From positions 124,001-188,000 of the forward strand of contig CAWJPW010000001.1 in assembly GCA_963844845.1 (NCBI GenBank): DNA of 64,000 nt. Reading direction: 5' to 3'. The DNA comes from CAWJPW01 sp963844845 (GTDB taxonomy: Bacteria > Acidobacteriota > Thermoanaerobaculia > Thermoanaerobaculales > Sulfomarinibacteraceae). The notes under the pieces are model-generated. The model was given only the letters and a program-made list of their open reading frames with translations, was not told the DNA's origin and did not search any database. Shown here in pieces: positions 45,324 to 52,981 of this stretch (positions within the stretch are counted from its first letter, which is position 1; every line of letters begins with the position of its first letter). A program made the position numbers and the translations under genes.

Positions 45324-46114
45324 ACGGCGATGGGCGCCTTGATGTGGGGCTGGGGGTCGTAGCCTTCGAGGCTGAAGTCCTCGTAGGTAAAGGCGTCGAG
45401 GTCTCGCACCTCGGGGTTCAGGCGCATCCGCGGCAGCGCGCGCGGTTCCCTCTTGAGCTGGAGTCGGGCCTGCTCGAGGTGGTTCAGGTAGAGGTGGGCA
45501 TCACCGAAGGTGTGCACCAGGTCGCCGGGCTCGAGGCCGACCACCTGCGCCACCATCATGGTGAGCAGCGCGTAGGAGGCGATGTTGAAGGGCACACCAA
45601 GGAAGACGTCGGCGGAGCGCTGATAGAGCTGGCAGGAGAGACGCCCGCGGCCCACCCAGAACTGGAAGAGCACGTGGCACGGTGGCAACGCCATCTCGTC
45701 CAGAAGAGCAACGTTCCAGGCCGACACTATGTGCCGCCGCGAGTCGGGGTTCTGCCGTATCGTCTGCACGACTGTGGCGAGCTGATCGAAGCGACGACCA
45801 TCGGGGGCCGGCCACGAGCGCCACTGTGCGCCGTAGATGGGGCCCAGCTCGCCGCGTGAGTCGGCCCACTCGTCCCAGATCGTCACCCCGTGCCGGTTGA
45901 GCCAGGCGACGTTGGTATCGCCCCGCAGGAACCACAGCAGCTCGTGGATGATCGACCGGGTATGGAGCTTCTTGGTGGTGAGCAACGGAAAGCCGGCGCC
46001 GAGATCGAAGCGCATCTGGTGGCCGAACACGCTGAGGGTGCCGGTGCCGGTGCGGTCGGACTTCTCGACTCCCTCGTCGAGGATACGGCGGAGGAGCTGC
46101 AGGTACTGCTTCAC
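45320..46114 (-). CDS. thyA: Thymidylate synthase
   Basis: 264 aa, the E. coli-type short length. KSDRTGTGTLSVFGHQMRFDL is the N-terminal dUMP phosphate-binding region. The active-site Cys lies in ALPPCHVLFQFWV, followed by LSCQLYQRSADVFLGVPFNIASYALL and the LYLNHLEQ segment. It converts dUMP to dTMP using methylene-THF. The start is a GTG at 46114 without a clear Shine-Dalgarno. It is coupled to folA. Confidence 0.96.
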   Translation of the reverse strand: MKQYLQLLRRILDEGVEKSDRTGTGTLSVFGHQMRFDLGAGFPLLTTKKLHTRSIIHELLWFLRGDTNVAWLNRHGVTIWDEWADSRGELGPIYGAQWRSWPAPDGRRFDQLATVVQTIRQNPDSRRHIVSAWNVALLDEMALPPCHVLFQFWVGRGRLSCQLYQRSADVFLGVPFNIASYALLTMMVAQVVGLEPGDLVHTFGDAHLYLNHLEQARLQLKREPRALPRMRLNPEVRDLDAFTYEDFSLEGYDPQPHIKAPIAV

Positions 46115-46244
46115 TGGCTTGTCCGGGGAGCGGGAGGCTGGACACGGAAGATGCCCTGCGGCCCAGATGGCGTGAGCGACTTTCCCGGCTGCGCCGGATC
46201 ATGTGAGCGTGACCCGCGCCCCGCCGCGGCCGGAGCGGGTCGGA

Positions 46245-46811
46245 TCATTTCGACTCGCCGGGAAGCGCCCGGGTCCAGCGCGCCACGGCGGCGTCCCAGC
46301 GTCCCTGCGCCTTGAGGACCAGCTCGGCAACCTCGCGGATCACCCCCTGCCCCCCGCTCGTCCCACACACGAGATGACACACGGCGGCCACCTCGGGCGC
46401 AGCGTCGGCCGGACAGGCGGCGAACACCGCCCTGGTGAGCATGGGAAGGTCCGGGAGGTCGTCACCGACGACCGCCACGCTGTCGTCTCCCAGGCCCAAC
46501 AGGGCCTCCAGCTCGTCGAGATCCGCCGCCTTGTCGGCGCTTCCCTGCCGCACCAGCTCGTCCGGTACGCCGAGCTCCCGAAAGCGGACGGCCACCGTCT
46601 CGCTGCTCCGGCCGGTGAGCACGGCCACCGCGATGCCGGCGTCCAGCAGCAGCCTCACCGCGAGCCCGTCCCTGACGTGGAATCGCTTGGCGGTGTCCCC
46701 CTTGGGGGAGTACACCAGCACACCGTCGGTGAGCACGCCGTCCACGTCGGTCACCAACAGGCGGACGCCCTCGAGACGATCGCGCAGGTGACCGGGCAGA
46801 CGGCTGGGCAC
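46245..46811 (-). CDS. kdsC: KDO-8-phosphate phosphatase family HAD protein (KdsC-like)
   Basis: 188 aa. HAD motif I is VTDVDGVLTDG (nucleophile and acid Asp), motif II VLTGRSSE, and motif IV VVGDDLPDLPM; the small size and the lack of a cap match KdsC tetramers, as does the conserved GGxGVIREVAE tail segment. It removes phosphate from KDO 8-phosphate for lipopolysaccharide, although related members act on sugar phosphates such as NeuNAc-9-P. The GTG start shares one base with the lptE stop (TAGTG), linking it to LPS export. Confidence 0.9.
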   Translation of the reverse strand: MPSRLPGHLRDRLEGVRLLVTDVDGVLTDGVLVYSPKGDTAKRFHVRDGLAVRLLLDAGIAVAVLTGRSSETVAVRFRELGVPDELVRQGSADKAADLDELEALLGLGDDSVAVVGDDLPDLPMLTRAVFAACPADAAPEVAAVCHLVCGTSGGQGVIREVAELVLKAQGRWDAAVARWTRALPGESK

Positions 46812-47338
46812 TAGAAGCCCTCCAGCACCGCACTGACCAGCGCTCGCGAGAAGTCGCGGGACAGCTCGTCCATGGCCTCATACTGGCGATCGAAATAGTT
46901 GGTGGCCGAGATGTCCACGTCGTAGGCGGTGCGGCGCGAGAACGCCTTGTCCTCCCACAGCAGCTTCGGCTCGCTGCCGCGGTTGTCGTACAGGCCGGTC
47001 GAGGCGGTCATCGTCATCTGATACTCGGTGGCACGTCCCTGCTCGTCGAAGGTGACCGGCGCCACCGACACTGAGACGACCACGCCACGGAGGATGAGAT
47101 CAGCACCCTTGGCCTGGTCCACCAGCTCGAAGCGCCGACGCCGCACCCACTCCTGGGACACGGCGTCGCTGAGGCGCTGATCGAGATCCGCCCAATCCGT
47201 GCGGTTCTCGAAGGGCGCCACGTACAGCGTCTTGAGCTCCGGCGGCAGGTAGGTGGAGGTCCCGACCAGGTGGTACCCGCAGCCGACAGCGAGAGTCAGG
47301 AGTACAACGGAGAGGACGGTAACGGTGCAACGCTTCAT
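46811..47338 (-). CDS. lptE: LPS-assembly lipoprotein LptE
   Basis: 175 aa. A signal peptide ends in the lipobox LAVGC (Cys20), then YHLVGTSTYLPPELKTLYVAPFENRT, which is the conserved LptE start, and DAVSQEWVRRRRFELVD. It is an outer-membrane lipoprotein that plugs and supports LptD during LPS insertion. lptD is not in the window. It is coupled to a kdsC-like gene downstream. The weak Shine-Dalgarno is compensated by the good signal peptide. Confidence 0.9.
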   Translation of the reverse strand: MKRCTVTVLSVVLLTLAVGCGYHLVGTSTYLPPELKTLYVAPFENRTDWADLDQRLSDAVSQEWVRRRRFELVDQAKGADLILRGVVVSVSVAPVTFDEQGRATEYQMTMTASTGLYDNRGSEPKLLWEDKAFSRRTAYDVDISATNYFDRQYEAMDELSRDFSRALVSAVLEGF

Positions 47339-47428
47339 GGCTCGGCAAAGCTACCACACGTGCCACAGCGCTGAAAGGGCTTCCTACTCCTGGATCCTTA
47401 CCCTCCTGCCGGGCCGCTGGGCGCGCGC

Positions 47429-48748
47429 CTATCTTTGCTTCTTCCGTCGTGCGATATCGGCGAGACGCTCACGGATGCGGGCCTCCCAGCCCTCCTGTGT
47501 GGGGCGATAGAAGGTCACGCCCTCGAGCTCGACGGGCAGGCAGTCCATGTCGCCAACGTGGCCTGGCTCGTCGTGGGCGTAACGGTAGCCGTCGCCGTAG
47601 CCGACATCCTTCATGAGCCGGGTAGGTGCGTTTCGTAGCTGCAGCGGAATGGCGAGGCCCGGGCGGGCGCCGACCTCGCGCTTGACGGCGCCGTATGCGC
47701 TGTACAGTGCGTTGGACTTCTGGGCCAGCGCCAGGTACACGGCTGCCTGCGCCAAGGCCAGCTCGCACTCCGGCATGCCCACGTGCTCGACGGCGTGGGC
47801 CGCGGCGGTGACCTGCTCGAGGGCCCGGGGATCGGCCATGCCGACGTCCTCGGACGCCATGCGCAGCATCCGCCGCACCACGAACCGCGGATCGGCGCCG
47901 CCCTCGAGCATGCGCGCCAACCAGTAGAGCGTGGCATCGACGTCGGAGTTGCGCACCGACTTGTGCAGCGCGGAGATGAGGTTGTAGTGCTCCTCACGAT
48001 CCTTGTCGTAGACGGCCAGCGCCCGCTGTGCCACGCGTCGCGCGAGGTCGGCGTCGACGCGCTCCTGCCCCTCGGCTGCGGCCACCGAGACCGCCATCTC
48101 CAGGTGGTTGAAGGCCTGGCGCGCGTCCCCCGCCGCCAGCCTCGCCATGAGAGTCAGTGCCTCGTCGTCGACCGACACCCCAGCTGCTCCGAGGCCGCGT
48201 TCGGCGTCCTCCAGGGCACGCCGGAGGAGAACCGCGAGCTCCTCCTCGGCGAGGGCGTCGAGAATGTAGACCTTGACCCGGGACAGCAGCGCCCGATTCA
48301 GCTCGAAGGATGGGTTCTCGGTGGTGGCGCCCACCAGGACGATGTCGCCGGCCTCCACGAAGGGAAGGAAGGCGTCCTGCTGAGCCCGGTTGAAACGGTG
48401 GATCTCGTCGACGAAGAGCACCGTGCGACGACCCTCCATCCGGCGTCGCCGCTGCGCCTCCTCCATGACGGCTCGCGCTTCCTTCACACCCGAGAGCACG
48501 GCCGAGAAGGTCATGAGGTCGGCCCCTGCCGCCTCGGCCAGGAGCCGGGCCAGGGTCGTCTTGCCTGAGCCGGGGGGACCCCAGAAGACCATGGACGGCA
48601 GCTCTCCGCGCTCCACGAACGAGCGCACCACGCCGCCCTCCCCAACCAGCGCCTTCTGGCCAACGACATCGGCAAGGGACCGCGGCCGCATGCGCTCGGC
48701 CAGCGGCGTGCCCGCCCCCAACGCGAACAGCGCCTCCTGCTCCATCAT
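47429..48748 (-). CDS. rarA: Replication-associated recombination protein RarA (MgsA)
   Basis: 439 aa AAA+ ATPase. LAERMRPRSLADVVGQ at the N-terminus, Walker A FWGPPGSGKTTLARL, Walker B VLFVDEIHRFNRAQQDAFLP and sensor 1 VLVGATTENPSFELNRALLSR are intact, and the C-terminal MgsA tetramerisation region includes ALYSAYGAVKREV. It acts at stalled replication forks and is related to clamp-loader subunits. The start ATG overlaps the aldolase stop by 4 bp. Confidence 0.96.
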   Translation of the reverse strand: MMEQEALFALGAGTPLAERMRPRSLADVVGQKALVGEGGVVRSFVERGELPSMVFWGPPGSGKTTLARLLAEAAGADLMTFSAVLSGVKEARAVMEEAQRRRRMEGRRTVLFVDEIHRFNRAQQDAFLPFVEAGDIVLVGATTENPSFELNRALLSRVKVYILDALAEEELAVLLRRALEDAERGLGAAGVSVDDEALTLMARLAAGDARQAFNHLEMAVSVAAAEGQERVDADLARRVAQRALAVYDKDREEHYNLISALHKSVRNSDVDATLYWLARMLEGGADPRFVVRRMLRMASEDVGMADPRALEQVTAAAHAVEHVGMPECELALAQAAVYLALAQKSNALYSAYGAVKREVGARPGLAIPLQLRNAPTRLMKDVGYGDGYRYAHDEPGHVGDMDCLPVELEGVTFYRPTQEGWEARIRERLADIARRKKQR

Positions 48749-49323
48749 CCTCCCACCAGCGTGAGCTCGGCCAGCCGCTCGAGGACGAGCATCCGGCGTA
48801 GTGCGGTCTCGACGTCACCCCCTACGGTGACTGCGCCGTGCCTCTCGATGACGCAGGCAGGCGTGGTCGCCAACGCCCGGGCGACGGCCTCGGCGAACTC
48901 CCCCGATCCACTGGGTGCGAAGCCCACGAGCATCACCCCTCCGAGCAGCATCTCCCCCTCCTCGAGGAGATCGATCTGGGGGAGGCGGCCTTGCATCGCC
49001 AGCGCGAGGACCCTGGGTGGATGCGCGTGGACCACGGCCGTGATGCTCGCATCAACGCGATACGCGGCCCGGTGCATCAGCATCTCGGTGGACGCCCCGG
49101 CGACGGCTCCGTCCATGCCCACGTCGCCCATCACGAGGTCACCAGCCGCGAGAACACCCTTGTCGACCCCTCGGGGCGTGATCAGAAAAGCGTCCGACTC
49201 CGACCGGCACGAGAGATTGCCCTCGCCGGAAAGGAGCAACCCGGCCTGGGCGAGGCGGGCACCGGCCGCCACCAGCTCCAACCGCGCCCGGCGCTCGCCG
49301 CAGTCAGCCCTCGTGGAGGACAT
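48745..49323 (-). CDS. Class II aldolase/adducin family protein
   Basis: 192 aa from ATG 49323, selected because GGAGGAG lies 8 nt upstream; the longer open frame runs back through another gene. GNLSCR near residue 37, the zinc His pair in VVHAHPPRVLA, and ERHGAVTVGGD with the third zinc His match the fuculose-phosphate aldolase or methylthioribulose-phosphate dehydratase fold. The catalytic Glu expected in the STEMLMHRA segment is present. Substrate unknown; no salvage or sugar genes are adjacent. It overlaps the preceding small-protein gene by 20 bp and rarA by 4 bp. Confidence 0.88.
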   Translation of the reverse strand: MSSTRADCGERRARLELVAAGARLAQAGLLLSGEGNLSCRSESDAFLITPRGVDKGVLAAGDLVMGDVGMDGAVAGASTEMLMHRAAYRVDASITAVVHAHPPRVLALAMQGRLPQIDLLEEGEMLLGGVMLVGFAPSGSGEFAEAVARALATTPACVIERHGAVTVGGDVETALRRMLVLERLAELTLVGG

Positions 49324-49603
49324 GGTGCGACTCCTCCTCGGCACCGTCGCGACAGACAGCGGAGCAGTAGTGATGCGAACCCGGGCCGGGGAGAGAACGG
49401 CTCGCCGGCAGCAGCGTACCGCAGCGGTCACAGGGCACCAGCTGCTCAGGCTCTGAACGCGGGGAGGAGCGCCGACTCGAGAACCGGCTGAAGGCATCGG
49501 CCCCCGGCGTCCTCCGGCGCAGGTGCTTGCCCACGATGGTGAGCACTCGCCACACCGCGTAGAGGATGATCACTATAATGAGGAGCTTGCGTACTCCGAG
49601 CAT
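49304..49603 (-). CDS. Small membrane protein with a C-terminal CxxC knuckle
   Basis: 99 aa. One N-terminal membrane span (LLIIVIILYAVWRVLTIVG), a basic linker, then PCDRCGTLLPAS and HYCSAVCRDG, a four-cysteine zinc ribbon resembling the DUF3330/PP0621 family of short membrane proteins. Function unknown. It is the first gene of a unit with the aldolase and rarA, with a 20-bp overlap. Confidence 0.75.
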   Translation of the reverse strand: MLGVRKLLIIVIILYAVWRVLTIVGKHLRRRTPGADAFSRFSSRRSSPRSEPEQLVPCDRCGTLLPASRSLPGPGSHHYCSAVCRDGAEEESHHVLHEG

Positions 49604-49646
49604 CTCTCTCCCTTGGCGGCCGGGTGCGGCCGCCGGCGAGGCGCCC

Positions 49647-50276
49647 TCAGCCTCCGTTCACGTCGCGCTCGAGCGTGGAAAGGTCGGGAACCTGGGGGTT
49701 CGATGCCTTCAGCGCCTTGAGCTTTGCGAGGGCCGCAGCCGCCTCGTCGTGACGGTGAAGATCGAAGTTCAGCACGACCACCTTGTTGAACAGGGCCTGC
49801 CAGTGATCGGGGGCGATGCCGAGGGCGCGGTCGAGCCGCTCCAACGCCTTCTCGGGCTCCGCCAGGTTGCGGTACACCACCGCCACATCGGTGAGGACGT
49901 TGGGGTCCTGTCCCTGCTGGGCGAGGGCCTTCTCGTACCAGTCGCGAGCCTGCGGCCATTGCGAGGCATCGAAGTAGAGGTTCCCCAGGGCGACCATGAC
50001 CTGACGGTCGTCGGGGCGCTGTTTCAGCATCCCCTCGAGCTCCGCCGCCTGCTCCCGCACCTGTTGCTGCTCTGCCGCCGAGGGACCCGAAGACGCCGAG
50101 GCCGCCGCCCCGCCCTCGATGGGCGGGTGGTCCGGTGGCAGGCCGGCCTGACCCGCGTTCGGCGCCATGGCTCGGCTGGGAGGCACCGGCTGCCTCTCGG
50201 CGAGCACGTACCCCAGCGTCAGGCCCACCATGAGGCCGATGATCAGCGTCGCCCACGGGTTCTTGAAGAGGTTCAT
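49647..50276 (-). CDS. Tetratricopeptide-repeat membrane protein
   Basis: 209 aa from ATG 50276. A single N-terminal transmembrane segment (WATLIIGLMVGLTLGYVLA) is followed by a low-complexity linker, then about three TPR-like repeats (VMVALGNLYFDASQWPQARDWYEKAL, DPNVLTDVAVVYRNLAEPEKALERL, WQALFNKVVVLNFDLHRHDEAAAAL). It is probably anchored in the inner membrane with a periplasmic TPR domain that assembles a protein complex. It follows the coiled-coil secreted protein by 49 bp on the same strand, so they may be co-transcribed. Confidence 0.85.
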   Translation of the reverse strand: MNLFKNPWATLIIGLMVGLTLGYVLAERQPVPPSRAMAPNAGQAGLPPDHPPIEGGAAASASSGPSAAEQQQVREQAAELEGMLKQRPDDRQVMVALGNLYFDASQWPQARDWYEKALAQQGQDPNVLTDVAVVYRNLAEPEKALERLDRALGIAPDHWQALFNKVVVLNFDLHRHDEAAAALAKLKALKASNPQVPDLSTLERDVNGG

Positions 50277-50325
50277 GCGAGGATTCTCCCCGTTATCGCG
50301 TGATGTGGTGATCTCCTGGTGCCGC

Positions 50326-51069
50326 TCACGGCTCCGTTTTGGCATTCTCGTCCTCGATCTTGGTCGCGACCCAGGTGCCAGCGCTCGGCGTCCCGGCTGC
50401 GAGATTGGTACCTTCCCAGGTGCCCTCGAGCCGCGCCGGGTCCGAGCTGACGTCGAGCCGACCGTAGTACACCGCAGAGAAACCCATCTGCGAGTCGATC
50501 CGTTCCAGGCGCACCTTGCCGGACACCAGGGTGCCGCGCATCGACCCGTTCCAACCCCCTGAGAGGGCGTAGGTGCCGCTCACCAGAGTCCCGTCCAGGT
50601 CGAGGTAGAGGACCCCCTCCTGGCCTCCGGGATCCACCGTCAGCCGCCAGGTGCCCGACAGGGGATCCTCCGGCTTGGCGTGCAGCTGTTCCAGGCGCTT
50701 GATCTCGGCGCGCAGCTTGTCCACCAACGCGCGCTTCTCGGTGAGAGCGAGGCGCAGCTGCTGGCCCTCCAGCAGCCGCATGGCGAGGTCCGACTCGGCC
50801 TGTTGGAGGTCCTCGCTGCGCAACCTGAGACTGTCGAGGCTCTCGGAAGCCTGCTGTGCCCGGATCAGGTCGGCGGTGAGGCGGTCGACGCGGCTCCACG
50901 CCGCCTCCAGCGCCGCCTGGTGGTCCTGCAGGGTGCCGAGCTGGCCCACAACCAGTCGCTGCTGCATCGCCAGCTGTGCCTTGAAGACCTCGTACACCGG
51001 GTCCGACGTCGCAGCCCACGCGCCGCAGGCGATTCCGGCAGCCAGCACCAGGAGCCCAGCTCGCTTCAT
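50326..51069 (-). CDS. Secreted coiled-coil protein with a beta-rich C-terminus, function unknown
   Basis: 247 aa from ATG 51069 with GGGAGGA. A signal peptide (LLVLAAGIACGAWA) is followed by about 100 residues of predicted coiled coil (AALEAAWSRVDRLTADLIRAQQ, LQQAESDLAMRLLEGQQ, ALVDKLRAEIKRLEQL) and a C-terminal region of short repeated beta strands: LSGTWRLTVDPGG, LDGTLVSGTYALSGG, MRGTLVSGKV and LEGTWEGTN. These G-T-W/G-T-L units look like an OAA/avidin-like beta barrel. No family is recognised. It overlaps the symporter stop by 4 bp (ATGA). Confidence 0.8.
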   Translation of the reverse strand: MKRAGLLVLAAGIACGAWAATSDPVYEVFKAQLAMQQRLVVGQLGTLQDHQAALEAAWSRVDRLTADLIRAQQASESLDSLRLRSEDLQQAESDLAMRLLEGQQLRLALTEKRALVDKLRAEIKRLEQLHAKPEDPLSGTWRLTVDPGGQEGVLYLDLDGTLVSGTYALSGGWNGSMRGTLVSGKVRLERIDSQMGFSAVYYGRLDVSSDPARLEGTWEGTNLAAGTPSAGTWVATKIEDENAKTEP

Positions 51070-52292
51070 GACGTCCTCCCTTCGAGGCGCGTGATCACCG
51101 CCGCGCCCACCAGATCGCTCCACACGTTGGTGGCGGTTCGCATCATGTCAAGTACCCGGTCCACCGCAATGATGGTGGAGATACCGGCCAGCGGCAAACC
51201 CACCGCCTCCAGCACCACCACCAGCATGACCAGCCCCGCCATGGGAATTCCCGCCGCGCCCACCGAGGCCAGGAGGGCCGTGAGAAGCACTACCAGTTGC
51301 TGCGGCAGGGTCAACCCGACGTGGTACATCTGGGCGATCGTGAGAGCCGCCACCGCCTCGTACAGGGCGGTACCGTCCATGTTGACGGTGGCGCCAAGGG
51401 GCAGCACGAAGCTGGTGACACTCCTCGGCAGGCCAGCCTCCTTCTCCGCGCTCTCCATGGTGAGGGGGAGAGTGGCCGAGGACGATGCCGTGGAGAACGC
51501 GGTCGCGAGTGCGGGGAACACGGCCCTCACAAACTCGCCCGGCCGGCGGCGACCGATCAACAGGAGCACCAGCGGCAGCGTGATGCAGGCATGGATGAGC
51601 AGCCCCAGGCCCACGGTGGCGAAGTACGGCGCTAAGGCGATGATCACTCCTGGTCCACTGATCGCGACCTCGCGCGCTAAGAGCGCGAATATGCCGAGCG
51701 GAACCAGCCGGATGACCGCCAGCGTGAGGCGCTGCACCACCTCGAGAACCCCGTCCACTACAGCTGTTACGGCACGGCCCCGCTCGTCGTTCAGCTGGGT
51801 GAGGAAGAGCCCGAAGAGGAGGGCGAAGAAGATCACCGGCAGCACGTCGCCCCGGGCCATGGAATCGACCACGTTGTCGGGCACCAGTCGCAGCAGAAAC
51901 TCGCCGAGGCTCTGGCCGGTGGTCGTGAAACCGGCGGGCAGCTCTCCCTCCGCCAGGGTCAGGCTCCATCCCGGATGCAGCAGGTTCACCAAAGCGAGAC
52001 CCACCGAGATCGCCAGCGTCGTCGTGAGCGTGTAGTACAGAAGCGTGCGCACGCCGATCCGCCCAACGCTGCGCGCGTCGCCGAGGCTCGCCACGCCACT
52101 CACCAGCGAGGTGAAGATGAGCGGGATGATGACCATCTTCAGCAGCCGCAAGAAGAGGTCGCCGATGAAGCCGATACCGTGGGCGGCAGCTGGCGCGAAG
52201 GTTCCGAGGGCGACACCGCCCACCAACGCGATGACAACCTGCCAGTGCAGCTTCAGATACCACGCCGACTCGCGGCGCCCGGCCTCGGACAT
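51066..52292 (-). CDS. Dicarboxylate/amino acid:cation symporter (DAACS family)
   Basis: 408 aa. The ATG at 52292 has GGGAGG 7 nt upstream, while the earlier ATG at 52298 would have the site too close. About eight membrane segments. The family signatures are the serine-rich AFSTASSSATLPLT (re-entrant loop 1) and LGATVNMDGTALYEAVAALTIAQ (transmembrane 7 with the NMDGT sodium site), plus a later GIPMAGLVMLVVVLEAVGLP. It takes up glutamate, aspartate or C4-dicarboxylates with Na+ or H+. A strong terminator hairpin separates it from carD upstream. Confidence 0.93.
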   Translation of the reverse strand: MSEAGRRESAWYLKLHWQVVIALVGGVALGTFAPAAAHGIGFIGDLFLRLLKMVIIPLIFTSLVSGVASLGDARSVGRIGVRTLLYYTLTTTLAISVGLALVNLLHPGWSLTLAEGELPAGFTTTGQSLGEFLLRLVPDNVVDSMARGDVLPVIFFALLFGLFLTQLNDERGRAVTAVVDGVLEVVQRLTLAVIRLVPLGIFALLAREVAISGPGVIIALAPYFATVGLGLLIHACITLPLVLLLIGRRRPGEFVRAVFPALATAFSTASSSATLPLTMESAEKEAGLPRSVTSFVLPLGATVNMDGTALYEAVAALTIAQMYHVGLTLPQQLVVLLTALLASVGAAGIPMAGLVMLVVVLEAVGLPLAGISTIIAVDRVLDMMRTATNVWSDLVGAAVITRLEGRTS

Positions 52293-52361
52293 TTCCATCC
52301 TCCCGTCGGGGTCGCTCCCCACTCGCAGTGCCGCCCGAGGATATCACCCGAGGGGGCACGA

Positions 52362-52388
52362 AAAGGCCGCGGCAGCGCCGCGGCCTTT
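52362..52388. terminator. Strong rho-independent terminator hairpin between carD and the symporter
   Basis: AAAGGCCGCGGC and GCCGCGGCCTTT form a 12-bp perfect stem with an AGC loop. The A- and T-runs make it bidirectional. On the minus strand it lies about 33 bp after the carD stop and before the symporter start. Confidence 0.8.
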
Positions 52389-52420
52389 CCTCCGACGAGT
52401 ATGTCATTGCGGGCGTCGGT

Positions 52421-52933
52421 TCAGTTCGTCTCCTCGCCGTTACTATCCAGGCGCCACTGGATGACCTCCTCGACTTCGGCCTCCACCTCGTCCACCGCGC
52501 GTCCCTCCACCTCGGCGACCTCGTAGACCAGGAGCTGCCGGGCGTGGTCGAACATCTTGCGCTCGCGGAAGGAGAGGGTCTTGCGCGAGGCGACGTTGGT
52601 GAGACACAGGAGCACGTCGACGATCTCCTCGAGGTCGCCGGTCTTGATGCGGTCGAGGTTGGCGCGATAGCGGTCCTTCCAGTCGTCCTCGTCCTCGGCG
52701 TCCTTGCGCTTCAGCCGGCCCATGATGCGCTCCACCTGCGACGGGGCAGCCAGGGGCCGGAGGCCGACCCGATCGCAGTTGTCCACCGGCACCACCACCT
52801 TGGAGTTGGTCGTGAGCAGGCGGAGGTTGTAGCAACGCATTGCCTGCCCCGCCAGGACCTCGTCCGAGATACTCTCGACGATGGACACACCCTGGCTCGG
52901 GTAGACGACCTTGTCACCGATCCGAAAGTGCAC
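52421..52933 (-). CDS. carD: CarD/CdnL family RNA polymerase-binding regulator
   Basis: 170 aa. The N-terminal RNAP-interaction domain starts FRIGDKVVYPSQGVSIVESI and includes the conserved RCYNLRLLTTNSKVVVPVDN. The C-terminal helical DNA-binding domain contains DDWKDRYRANLDRIKTG and TLSFRERKMFDHARQLLVYEVAEV. In mycobacteria and myxobacteria this protein binds the beta subunit and stabilises open complexes, mainly at rRNA promoters. The GTG start has a G-rich site upstream and TAAAAT at 52960-52965 as a possible -10. It is monocistronic, bounded by the terminator. Confidence 0.93.
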   Translation of the reverse strand: MHFRIGDKVVYPSQGVSIVESISDEVLAGQAMRCYNLRLLTTNSKVVVPVDNCDRVGLRPLAAPSQVERIMGRLKRKDAEDEDDWKDRYRANLDRIKTGDLEEIVDVLLCLTNVASRKTLSFRERKMFDHARQLLVYEVAEVEGRAVDEVEAEVEEVIQWRLDSNGEETN

Positions 52934-52959
52934 GGAGGCCCCCTTTGCAACGGCCTATC

Positions 52960-52965
52960 ATTTTA
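52960..52965 (-). promoter_or_regulatory. Candidate -10 box of carD
   Basis: On the minus strand TAAAAT lies about 26 nt before the GTG of carD, leaving space for a G-rich ribosome-binding site. This is one of the few AT-rich stretches here. A -35 is not clear. Confidence 0.4.
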
Positions 52966-52981
52966 TCACAGAGGACTTGAC

